Assembly (NCBI RefSeq): GCF_004522235.1
Contig: NZ_SDLT01000022.1
Location: 93,926-157,925 of the forward strand
Direction: 5' to 3'
DNA: 64,000 nucleotides
Source: Amycolatopsis nivea
Lineage (GTDB): Bacteria > Actinomycetota > Actinomycetes > Mycobacteriales > Pseudonocardiaceae
Below are positions 34,198 to 42,059 of this stretch, piece by piece. Every line of letters begins with the position of its first letter. The stretch's first letter is position 1. The position numbers were made by a program, and so were the translations under genes. The notes below the pieces were generated by a model, which did no database searches, had not been told where the DNA came from, and worked only from the letters and a program-made list of their open reading frames with translations.

Positions 34198-35535
34198 TCA
34201 GGAGACCGCGGACACGACCCCAGCCAGCCGGTCCGCCGCGGCCTGGGCCGTGGCGTGAGCCGGGGCTTCGACCATGACCCGCACCAGCTGTTCGGTTCCC
34301 GACGGGCGCAGCAGAACCCGTCCCTCCTCGCCGAGTTCCGCTTCCACCTCGCCGACCGCGTCGCGGACTTCAGCGGATCCAGCCACTGCCGCTTTGTCCG
34401 CGACCGGGACGTTGACCAGGACCTGCGGCAGCCGGTTCATCACCGCGGCCAGTTCGGCGAGCGGCTTGCCCGTCGCGGCCATCCGGGCCATCAGGCGCAT
34501 CGCGGTCAGGAGGCCGTCGCCGGTGGTGGCGTGGGCGGGGAGGACCACGTGGCCGGACTGTTCGCCACCGAGGGCCAGGCCCGAGGCGCGCAGTTCCTCC
34601 AGCACGTAGCGGTCACCCACCGCGGTCGTGACGACCGTGATGCCGTGCGCCTTCATCGCCAGGTGCAGGCCGAGGTTGCTCATCACGGTCGCGACCAGGG
34701 TGTCCTTCACCAGCGCGCCCTCTTCGGCCAGCGCCAGCGCCAGGACGGCCATGATCTGGTCGCCGTCCACCAGTTCGCCCGCGGCGTCGACGGCCACGCA
34801 GCGGTCGGCGTCTCCGTCGTGGCCGATGCCGAGGTCGGCGCCGTGTTCGACGACTGCCGCGCGCAGCAGGTCAGGGTGGTTTGAGCCACAGCTGTCGTTG
34901 ATGTTGATGCCGTCCGGCTCCGCGTGCAGGGCCACGACCTCGGCGCCTGCCCGGCGGTACGCCTCCGGGGCGGCCGCGGACGACGCGCCGTTCGCGCAGT
35001 CCACCACGACCTTCAGGCCGGCCAGCGGATGCGGCGTCGCGGCGACCAGGTGCTCGATGTACTTGTCGAGCGCGTCCGGGACGTCGGTGACGCGGCCGAC
35101 CCCGTCGCCGGTCGGGCGGGTGACGCCGGTCGCGTCGAGGCCGGATTCGATCTCGTCCTCGATGCTGTCCGGCAGTTTGTGCCCGCCGGCGGCGAAGAGC
35201 TTGATGCCGTTGTCCGGCATGGGGTTGTGCGAGGCGGAGATCATCACGCCGAGGTCCGCCTCCAGCGCACCGACGAGGTACGCGACGGCGGGCGTCGGCA
35301 GCACGCCGAGCCGCAGGACGTCCGCACCGGCCGACGCGAGGCCCGCCACCACGGCGGCCTCCAGCATCTCGCCGCTGGCGCGCGGGTCGCGGCCGACCAC
35401 GGCCACCGGACGGTGCGAACGGTCGTGCGCCGCCAGCACTCGGGCGGCGCTCGCCGCGACCGACAGGGCCAGCTCCGGGGACAGGTCGGCATTGGCCAGA
35501 CCGCGTACCCCGTCGGTGCCGAACAGTCGAGCCAT
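34198..35535 (-). CDS. glmM: Phosphoglucosamine mutase
   Basis: 445 residues, canonical length. Phosphoserine S102 in ISASHNPMPDNGIK, metal loop GDGDADR (in IGHDGDADRC), sugar-specificity GGEQSGH and phosphate-binding RPSGTEQLVR are all intact. It converts glucosamine-6-phosphate (GlmS product) to the 1-phosphate for UDP-GlcNAc. It follows rplM-rpsI on the same strand but is separated by a terminator and about 200 bases, so it probably has its own promoter. Confidence 0.98.
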   Translation of the reverse strand: MARLFGTDGVRGLANADLSPELALSVAASAARVLAAHDRSHRPVAVVGRDPRASGEMLEAAVVAGLASAGADVLRLGVLPTPAVAYLVGALEADLGVMISASHNPMPDNGIKLFAAGGHKLPDSIEDEIESGLDATGVTRPTGDGVGRVTDVPDALDKYIEHLVAATPHPLAGLKVVVDCANGASSAAAPEAYRRAGAEVVALHAEPDGININDSCGSNHPDLLRAAVVEHGADLGIGHDGDADRCVAVDAAGELVDGDQIMAVLALALAEEGALVKDTLVATVMSNLGLHLAMKAHGITVVTTAVGDRYVLEELRASGLALGGEQSGHVVLPAHATTGDGLLTAMRLMARMAATGKPLAELAAVMNRLPQVLVNVPVADKAAVAGSAEVRDAVGEVEAELGEEGRVLLRPSGTEQLVRVMVEAPAHATAQAAADRLAGVVSAVS

Positions 35536-35676
35536 CTCGACCTCCTTGTCCCTTGATTCACCGGCCTCGGGGCGCGCCGGGCCTCGACAAACCTAGCGCC
35601 GGACCCGGCAGGGGTGATCCCCTGCCCTACCCCAAGACAGTCGTGCCGGCGGCGGAAAACGCATCAACCAGCCCGG

Positions 35677-35721
35677 AAAACGCCGGAAGCGCCCATCCGA
35701 TGGACGGATGGGCGCTTCCGG
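35677..35721 (-). terminator. Terminator after rplM-rpsI
   Basis: A 17-base perfect stem (35683-35699 with 35705-35721) with a five-base loop begins 20 bases after the rpsI stop on the minus strand and is followed on that strand by a TTTT run. Confidence 0.88.
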
Positions 35722-35741
35722 GGTTGCGCCAGGCGCGAAAA

Positions 35742-36245
35742 TCAGCGCTTGGAGTACTGCGGGGCCTTGCGGGCCTTCTTGAGGCCGTACTTCTTCCGCT
35801 CCGTGGCGCGCGCGTCACGGGTCAGGAAGCCGGCCTTCTTCAGGGCCGGGCGGTCGTCGGCGTCGACCTCGACCAGCGCACGGGCGATGGCGAGACGCAG
35901 CGCGCCCGCCTGGCCCGAGATCCCGCCGCCCTTGAGGTTGGCGAAGATGTCGAAGGAGTCCGGCTTCTCGACGGTGACGAGCGGCTCCTTGATGAGCTGC
36001 TGGTGCACCTTGTTCGGGAAGTACTGCTCGAGCGACTTGCCGTTGAGCTTGAACTCACCGGTACCCGGCACGACGCGGACGCGGACCACGGCCTCCTTGC
36101 GGCGGCCGACCGTCTGCGCGTTGCCACCGGCGGCACGCGACGGGCGCGGGGCGGCGGCGGACTCGCTGGTCGCCACGGCCTCGGCGGGGGTCTCGGTCGA
36201 AGCGACGACCTCGGTCTCGGTGCTGGTCAACTGTTCCTCACTCAC
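35742..36245 (-). CDS. rpsI: 30S ribosomal protein S9
   Basis: 167 residues. The core (from about residue 42: TVGRRKEAVVRVRVVPGTG) and the basic tail RKAPQYSKR, which reaches the P-site tRNA, are typical of S9. A Thr/Glu/Ala-rich N-terminal extension of about 40 residues is longer than in E. coli but common in actinomycetes. GTG overlaps the rplM stop (GTGA), giving coupled L13-S9 synthesis as in most bacteria. Confidence 0.98.
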   Translation of the reverse strand: MSEEQLTSTETEVVASTETPAEAVATSESAAAPRPSRAAGGNAQTVGRRKEAVVRVRVVPGTGEFKLNGKSLEQYFPNKVHQQLIKEPLVTVEKPDSFDIFANLKGGGISGQAGALRLAIARALVEVDADDRPALKKAGFLTRDARATERKKYGLKKARKAPQYSKR

Positions 36246-36694
36246 TGCGCGACCTGCGCGATCTTGGTGATCTCGCGCGCCTGCGGCTGCTGCGCGGCGT
36301 GCGGGTGCTGCGGGCCGGCGTACACCTTCAGCTTCTTGGCCATGGCGCGGCCGAGCTTGTTCTTCGGCAGCATGCCCTTGACCACCTTCTCAACGAGGTG
36401 CTCAGGCTTGGTGTCGAGCAGCTCGCCGAAGGAGCGCTTCCGCAGACCGCCGGGGTAACCGCTGTGCCGGTACGCGAACTTCTGCTCGCGCTTGTTACCG
36501 GTGAGAGCGACCTTCTCGGCGTTGACGATGATGACGAAGTCACCGGTGTCCACGTGCGGGGCGTAGGTCGGCTTGTGCTTGCCGCGCAGCAGCGTGGCGA
36601 CCTCGGTCGCGAGCCGTCCGAGCACGACATCCTCGGCGTCGATCACGTGCCAGGCACGAGTGACGTCGCCGGGCTTGGGGCTGTACGTGGGCAA
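36242..36694 (-). CDS. rplM: 50S ribosomal protein L13
   Basis: 150 residues with WHVIDAEDVVLGRLA, HVDTGDFVIIVNA and the GMLPKNKLGRAM segment characteristic of L13, an early assembly protein. It starts the rplM-rpsI operon; the 250-base gap to the divergent lipoprotein gene should hold its promoter. Confidence 0.98.
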   Translation of the reverse strand: MPTYSPKPGDVTRAWHVIDAEDVVLGRLATEVATLLRGKHKPTYAPHVDTGDFVIIVNAEKVALTGNKREQKFAYRHSGYPGGLRKRSFGELLDTKPEHLVEKVVKGMLPKNKLGRAMAKKLKVYAGPQHPHAAQQPQAREITKIAQVAQ

Positions 36695-36946
36695 GGGTCT
36701 ACCTCGTCGTCATTGCGTGTGGGTAATGTGCGGGCCGAGCGCTGACGCGCCGCAACGCACAACGACATATGAAGATACCCCTGTGGTCCCGCCTCTTGTG
36801 CAGCGGGGGTGCGAAGGCGCCTCGTCGGCCGGTCACAGCGTACCCGACCGGTTCCCGGAACCACCACGCCGCCGCGCGGGTCGAACCAGGATGAGACGAT
36901 TCCGACGCGCGGACGCGCGAGCACGACGAGCCCCTGGGGACAGCAG

Positions 36947-37852
36947 TTGAAGACACGAGCGAGGACGATCCGAGCCGCACGGACAGCGGGAGCCGTCGCC
37001 GCCGTGCTGGCTCTCGCGACCGCGTGCGGGCAGGCCCGCGCCGGCACCGCGCTGCCCGACGGCGACCAGGCCGCCGCGTACGTCGGCGCGAAGTTCGAGA
37101 AGGCCATGTCGAAGCTCGCGGACACGATCGTCGAGCCGCGCAATGTGACCAACTCCGCGGACCGGTACTTCAAGTTCGACGACAAGTACCTGCACAACAT
37201 CGTCACCTCCGCGCGCACCGGCAGCCCGGAGAGCCGGATCGTGCACAACCGGTCGCAGAAGAACCCCAACGAGTTCCTCGACTCGTTCACCCCGGCCGAC
37301 GGCGCCGTCGAATACCTCTACCTCGGCCCGGCCTACAAAACGCTCGCGCCGACGCCGTGGGTGTCGATGCCCAAGCCGGAGGCCGGACTCGTCCAGCCGT
37401 GCGCGTGGGGCGGGGTGCAGATCGCGTGCAAGATGGGCGACGCGGTCGACAGCGCGTACAAGGCGGACAAGAAAGCGCTGCGCGGTGCCAAGAGCTCCGC
37501 GGACGGCACCGAGCAGCTGACCGTGAACGTGCCGTTCCCGATCTTCCTCGACCGGCGCGTCGAACTGCTCCCGGACAAGGTGCTCAACCAGGTCGGGCCG
37601 GAACTGCGCAAGGCCGTCGTGCCGAGCACGATCACGCTCAAGCCGGACGGCTCGCTCGCCGCGTTCACCATGGGAGCCAAGTTCGAGGGCGACGGGCACA
37701 AGGTCGAACTGCGCTACGAGTTCAAGTTCACCGGAGAGGCCACCTCCTCGGACCTGCCGACGGTGCCGGACGCCTCGCAGGTCACCGTCCTCGCGGACGA
37801 CGCGGCCAAACAGGACTTCTACCGCAGGCTCGGCGAACTGCAGGGTCGCTGA
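36947..37852 (+). CDS. Putative lipoprotein of unknown function
   Basis: 301 residues. Start TTG at 36947 is chosen because GGGGA lies six bases upstream and the product then begins with a clean Arg-rich lipoprotein signal peptide whose lipobox ALATAC places the Cys at 27. Earlier in-frame starts add a charged non-signal head. The mature domain is about 270 residues with few cysteines and no enzyme motif recognised. It is divergent from rplM and leads a two-gene unit with a DUF4333 protein 40 bases on. It sits between the ribosomal and ESX parts where mycobacteria have no gene, so it is lineage-specific relative to them. Confidence 0.72.
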   Translation: MKTRARTIRAARTAGAVAAVLALATACGQARAGTALPDGDQAAAYVGAKFEKAMSKLADTIVEPRNVTNSADRYFKFDDKYLHNIVTSARTGSPESRIVHNRSQKNPNEFLDSFTPADGAVEYLYLGPAYKTLAPTPWVSMPKPEAGLVQPCAWGGVQIACKMGDAVDSAYKADKKALRGAKSSADGTEQLTVNVPFPIFLDRRVELLPDKVLNQVGPELRKAVVPSTITLKPDGSLAAFTMGAKFEGDGHKVELRYEFKFTGEATSSDLPTVPDASQVTVLADDAAKQDFYRRLGELQGR

Positions 37853-37892
37853 TGCGCGCCCTTCCGCCGATCGATCTCCGAGGTGAGCACTG

Positions 37893-38534
37893 ATGACCCA
37901 GCCTCCCGACCAGTACCCGCAGGGGCAGCCGCAGTGGTGGCAGCCGGGGACGAACGCGCCGCCGCAGCCGGGTTATCCGTCCGGAGTGGACAGTTCGGGC
38001 CAGCAAGGGCAGTGGGCGCAACCTCCGGCGCAGCAACAGTTTCCGCAGGGGCAGTACCCACCGGCGCAGTATCCGCAGCAGGGTTATCCGCCCTACGGTC
38101 AGCCGCAGAGCCAGCCGACCCCGGCGCAGCAACCGCCGGGAGGAAACCCTTACGGCGGCGGGTTCCAGCCGTCCGAATACGGCGGGCTCGGCGCGTTTTC
38201 CGCTGCCAAGCCGGGAAAACCGCGGTCGAAGAAACCGTTCCTGATCGCCGGAGCGGTCGTCGTGGTGCTCGCCGCGGCGGGCGGGATCGCGTGGGCGACC
38301 GGAGTGTTCCGCGGGGACACCCTTGACCAGAAGTCGTTGCAGGAAGGTGTTTCCCGAGTTCTCAACGAGAGCTACGGCGAGCCGGACGTGAAGAACGTCG
38401 CCTGCCCCTCGGGACAAACGATCGAGAACGGCACCACTTTCGACTGCACGGTGCAGGTCGGCGGACAGCCGAAGAAGGTCACCGTGCGCGTGCTCAATGA
38501 CAAGCCAGAATATTCCGTCGGCGCACCACACTGA
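37893..38534 (+). CDS. Pro/Gln-rich membrane protein with DUF4333 domain
   Basis: 213 residues. Residues 1-105 are a Gln/Pro/Tyr-rich cytoplasmic head (PQGQYPPAQYPQQGYPPYGQ), then one membrane helix (about 117-137) and an extracellular DUF4333 domain with the paired cysteines in VACPSGQTIENGTTFDCTV. ATG at 37893 overlaps no other gene; a GAGGTGAGC site precedes it. Function of DUF4333 is unknown, though the tandem with the lipoprotein suggests an envelope role. It is convergent with the esx pair. Confidence 0.82.
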   Translation: MTQPPDQYPQGQPQWWQPGTNAPPQPGYPSGVDSSGQQGQWAQPPAQQQFPQGQYPPAQYPQQGYPPYGQPQSQPTPAQQPPGGNPYGGGFQPSEYGGLGAFSAAKPGKPRSKKPFLIAGAVVVVLAAAGGIAWATGVFRGDTLDQKSLQEGVSRVLNESYGEPDVKNVACPSGQTIENGTTFDCTVQVGGQPKKVTVRVLNDKPEYSVGAPH

Positions 38535-38631
38535 GCGGCGAGAGTCGTACCGGAACCGGAGCTTTCAGCCGGGGCAGCGCACTCGACGGCGGGCAGAATA
38601 TTCCATCGCCCCCCCCGGCGAAAGCCTTTCC

Positions 38632-38677
38632 CGAAAACGAAAACGGCGGGCCGACACCCGAAGGTGCCTGGCCCGCC
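38632..38677 (-). terminator. Terminator of the esx pair
   Basis: A nine-base G/C stem (38643-38651 with 38669-38677) lies 19 bases after the EsxB-like stop on the minus strand and is followed by TTTTCGTTTTC-type U-rich sequence on that strand. Confidence 0.78.
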
Positions 38678-38695
38678 GTGGTTTCGGAGCTTGGC

Positions 38696-38986
38696 TCAGA
38701 ACAGGTTCTGCACCGAGCGGTCCGTCGCCGTGTAGCCGTCCGCGATCTGCGGCAGCACAGCGGCGATCTGCGCGAGAAGCTGACCGAACTCCTCGAACTT
38801 CTGGTTCCACTCGTTCTGGGCCTGGTGGTACTGGTCCTTCGCTTCACCGGTCCAGCTGTTGGTCAGCGGAGCGAGGTCGCTCTGCAGGTTGTCGAAGAGG
38901 GTGCGCAGCTCGCCGCCGGTGGCGGTGCAGTCCTCAGCGGCGCGGTGGATGGTACCCGGATCAACAACAATGCGGCCGTCAGGCAT
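38696..38986 (-). CDS. WXG100-family ESX substrate (EsxB/EsxT-like)
   Basis: 96 residues, helix-turn-helix with the WXG turn at W45-T-G47 (SWTGEAKDQYHQAQ) and a YTATD export signal at Y85-D89. These small proteins dimerise and leave through the ESX pore. It lies 64 bases downstream of a second WXG100 gene, and the pair matches the esxU-esxT position beside rplM in ESX-4 loci. It is not assigned to T or U by name because sequence similarity cannot be measured here. Confidence 0.92.
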   Translation of the reverse strand: MPDGRIVVDPGTIHRAAEDCTATGGELRTLFDNLQSDLAPLTNSWTGEAKDQYHQAQNEWNQKFEEFGQLLAQIAAVLPQIADGYTATDRSVQNLF

Positions 38987-39050
38987 GTCGAACTCCTGTC
39001 AGAAGAAAGAATGAAAGATGAAGGCGAATCTGGAACGGAAAAGAACTGGA

Positions 39051-39374
39051 TCAGCCGAGAACGCCGAAGCCCTTGTTGAGCGAGTTGATGTGCTCGTGCT
39101 GAGCCGCTTCGCTCTTGGCGTAGGTGGATCCCGCTTCCTGGAGCAGCTCACCGATGCGGTGCAGCGCGTCGTTCAGGCCGCGACCGCAGTCGTCAAAGCG
39201 GCGCATGACGTTGTCGAAGGCACGCTGGGCGTCGCCTTCCCAGCCCGCGCGGGTCGCTTCGATGTTGGAGCGCAGGTCGCTCAGGTTCTTGTTCATCCGG
39301 CTGGTCGCGTCGACGACGCGCCCTTCCGCCGCGGTGAATTCCTTCGGATCCCCAGTGAAACCGCCAGCAGCCAT
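39051..39374 (-). CDS. WXG100-family ESX substrate (EsxA/EsxU-like)
   Basis: 107 residues. WXG turn at W45-E-G47 in AGWEGDAQRAF, two amphipathic helices, and YAKSE at Y85-E89 near the C-terminus. ATG at 39374 follows GGGGGT; the longer frame to 39485 has no ribosome site. It is the probable partner of the WXG100 protein downstream. Unusually both partners carry YxxxD/E at the same residue number. A 241-base gap upstream may hold a separate promoter. Confidence 0.92.
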   Translation of the reverse strand: MAAGGFTGDPKEFTAAEGRVVDATSRMNKNLSDLRSNIEATRAGWEGDAQRAFDNVMRRFDDCGRGLNDALHRIGELLQEAGSTYAKSEAAQHEHINSLNKGFGVLG

Positions 39375-39615
39375 GGGAGCTACCCCCTTCGTCAGTGGTT
39401 GTGCGCGCCGGCTGGTGTTTCCGGCACTGCACCTACGACGAAGACATTGCCAGTTCGGTTCACACTTGTCGCGACTTCTTCGCAAGTAGTTGCTTGCGTG
39501 AACGCGCCATCAGGGAACCGGTCGGCAACGGGCGGGTGAACGGCGTGCCGGCGACCCCGAAAAAACCTTGTCCACCAGCGTGGTTAGCACACGCACAGCC
39601 GGTTCCCGGAAACTT

Positions 39616-39975
39616 TCAGGAGTCCCGGCTCATGATTCGCGACTGCGAAAAGTCCTCGTCCTCTTCACTCGTCCGTGTCTGTTCGGGCGGAATCTCCGGA
39701 CGAAGGGGAACCGGCTCAGGCGCGACGGGCTCGGCCGGCATCGGCAATCCGCGGGCCGCACGGAACCGGCGGGCGGCCCCGCGCAACGCGGACGGCGCGG
39801 GTTCCGCGGCGCCGGAAAGCCGCCGCCTGCCGAACTCCTTCAGCAATTCCCGGTTCTCATTGCGGTGCCGTTCGCTGCGCGCGAGCGCGGTGCCCGCGAC
39901 GCGGCGCGAGAAGGTGACGGCGTCCTGTCCGGCTCGGGTGAAGGCCGCCGGCGCGGATTCCGGTTCGGAGGCCAC
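39616..39975 (-). CDS. Small basic protein after the Hsp70-like gene
   Basis: 119 residues with Arg-rich helices (RRVAGTALARSERHRNENRELLKEFGRRRLSG) and an acidic/Pro-rich C-terminus (EPVAPEPVPLRPEIPPEQTRTSEEDEDF). No signal or membrane segment. GTG at 39975 has AAGGAG at good spacing, ten bases after the stop of the type VII-associated Hsp70-like gene, so the two are co-transcribed. Its role is unknown; the charge split suggests an adaptor. Confidence 0.68.
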   Translation of the reverse strand: MASEPESAPAAFTRAGQDAVTFSRRVAGTALARSERHRNENRELLKEFGRRRLSGAAEPAPSALRGAARRFRAARGLPMPAEPVAPEPVPLRPEIPPEQTRTSEEDEDFSQSRIMSRDS

Positions 39976-39985
39976 AGATGCTCCT

Positions 39986-42019
39986 TCAGCTGGTGATCTT
40001 CAGCGTGCGCACCACTTGCTCGCACGCGGCGTCGACGCGCTGCTGCACCGCGGGTGATTGGTACTGGCAGCCGACGTGCACGCGGATCCGGCCCTGCACG
40101 AGCACATACCAGCGGACGGTAATCCGTTCCGGTTTGCTCTCGACGTAGCCGATCACGTTCCGGCCACCGTAAGTCAGATCAGGCTGGAACGCAGTGTAGT
40201 TCGCGTTTCCGCTGACCCCGGACCGCAAGGCGTCGACGAGTTTCTGCCGGTCGGCCGTCGCGTCGTAGTCCATCACGAACTCCTGCGCGAGCACGAGATC
40301 GTTGCCCTTGGCGGCGTCCTGCGGGTGCAGGATGACCTGCCGGTCGGCGACCTCGTCGGTGGTCTGGATCCAGTCGTTGGGCGCGACGAGGCTGAAGTCG
40401 TACTGGGAGAACGAACGGCCTTGATCGGAGCTGTCTCCGCTGCTGACGAAGTAGACGACTCCGCCCGCGATCAGCGCCACGACCGCCACCGCCGCGGTGA
40501 TCAACCACAGCCGACGGCGTTTCTTCGCCTTTCCGCCGGAGTCGCCCACGGCGTCCGCGCCGGGAGCGGTGAACCCGCCGTTCGCGGAACTGTTCTGTCC
40601 CAACGAGTTCTTGCCCGGTCCAGTCTGCAATGGACTCGGACCGGCGGGTGCCGCGACGCCGAACGGCGCGCTTTGCGGTCCCCTGGCCGGATCTGCGGGC
40701 GAGAACCCGCGCGGCGGCAACGGCTGCGCCGGAGCGCTCCGCGGCGGCGCGTTCAGTGCGTTCGGCGCCGGCGGCGGACCGCGGCGGATCGGCGCGTCTC
40801 CCCGGACGATCTCGGTGCGGTGCTCGGAGTGCCCCGGGATCGACGAACCGGGCAGCACGCCGGTGCGATCCGGTTCCAGCAGCACGGCCCGGAGCGCGCC
40901 GCGTGCCACGACCGTCTCGGGCTGGTCCAGACTCGTCGGCACCACGCCGGTGCGCTCGTGCACGAGCCGGGAAATCATCGGGATCCGGCTCGAACCGCCG
41001 ACGAGGAAGATCGCCGCGAGCTGTTTGGGACGCAGGCCGGAGTCCGCGATCGCGGCGCTGGTCAGCTCGACCACCCGGCCGAGCGGAGCCGCGATCAGCC
41101 GTTCCAGGTCCACCCGCGTCACGTGCGCGTCCGCGAACGGCGGCGGCAACGGCACATCGGTGTACGTGTGCCGCGACAACGTTTCTTTCGCGCCACGGAC
41201 GTCCTGGCGCAGCACCCGGCGCCGCCGGCGCTCAGCCAGCTCGCGGCCTTCGACGAGCTGCTGCCACGCCTGCGGATCCGTGCCGGACACCAGCGACCCG
41301 ACGTGCTCCAGCAACGCCTGGTCGATGTCCGCCCCGCCGAAGCTCGGATCGCCTCGCGTGGCCAGCACCTGGAACCCGCCCCGCTGCGGCGGCGCACCCG
41401 GCACCCGAGCCGCGCGCGCGGCCTCCGGCGACCGCTGGACGACGCTGACGTCGACTGTGCCGCCGCCGAGGTCGAGCACCGCCAGCGCGTCGCCAGGACG
41501 GCCGGAGAACTCGACCGTCCGGCCGCCCGGCGAAGCCTCCGGGGCGAAGGTGGCCGCGTGGTACACCGCCGCGGCCACCGGTTCCGGCACCAGCGCCACC
41601 TCGCGCGCCAGCCTGCCCGCGGCCTGGCGCAGCAGCCGGGTGCGGATCGCGCCCCAGTCCGCCGGGTGGGTGAGCACCAGCAGGTCCACCTCGACGTCGC
41701 CCGCGACGCGCCGCGCCTCGGCGACCGCCCGGTCCAGCACCGCGTGCACGACGTCGATGACCCGCAGCACCGAATCGCCGAGCAGCAGATCGCCCTCGTC
41801 GATCCGCCGCTTCGGGTTCGGCTCGTACCGCGACGGGTCGACGGCCGCCTGCCGCTCGGCCTCCTGGCCGACGAACAGGGTGCCGTCGGACGCCGCGTAC
41901 ACCGCAGAGGACATCAGCGGCTGCCCGTCGATCACCACGACCTGCGGCTCGCGGCCGTTGACCGACACGACGACACAGGTGCTCGAGGTCCCGAAGTCGA
42001 CCGCGACCCGCACCGTCAC
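39986..42019 (-). CDS. Hsp70-like type VII secretion-associated membrane protein (Rv3446c family)
   Basis: 677 residues. N-terminal actin-like ATPase (1-380) with DFGTSSTCVVV, DLGGGTVDVSV (183-193) and LVGGSSRIPMI (339-349); then a Pro-rich linker, one membrane helix (504-526) and an extracytoplasmic C-terminal domain (530-677) with SFSQYDFSLVAPNDW. Rv3446c in the M. tuberculosis ESX-4 locus occupies the same position and the family is called type VII secretion-associated. A canonical Hsp70 substrate-binding domain is missing. It probably couples cytosolic nucleotide cycling to an envelope step of ESX-4. Confidence 0.86.
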   Translation of the reverse strand: MTVRVAVDFGTSSTCVVVSVNGREPQVVVIDGQPLMSSAVYAASDGTLFVGQEAERQAAVDPSRYEPNPKRRIDEGDLLLGDSVLRVIDVVHAVLDRAVAEARRVAGDVEVDLLVLTHPADWGAIRTRLLRQAAGRLAREVALVPEPVAAAVYHAATFAPEASPGGRTVEFSGRPGDALAVLDLGGGTVDVSVVQRSPEAARAARVPGAPPQRGGFQVLATRGDPSFGGADIDQALLEHVGSLVSGTDPQAWQQLVEGRELAERRRRRVLRQDVRGAKETLSRHTYTDVPLPPPFADAHVTRVDLERLIAAPLGRVVELTSAAIADSGLRPKQLAAIFLVGGSSRIPMISRLVHERTGVVPTSLDQPETVVARGALRAVLLEPDRTGVLPGSSIPGHSEHRTEIVRGDAPIRRGPPPAPNALNAPPRSAPAQPLPPRGFSPADPARGPQSAPFGVAAPAGPSPLQTGPGKNSLGQNSSANGGFTAPGADAVGDSGGKAKKRRRLWLITAAVAVVALIAGGVVYFVSSGDSSDQGRSFSQYDFSLVAPNDWIQTTDEVADRQVILHPQDAAKGNDLVLAQEFVMDYDATADRQKLVDALRSGVSGNANYTAFQPDLTYGGRNVIGYVESKPERITVRWYVLVQGRIRVHVGCQYQSPAVQQRVDAACEQVVRTLKITS

Positions 42020-42059
42020 CGGGCACCCCTTCCGTCAACCGCGACGGCTCCCCGGTCGG

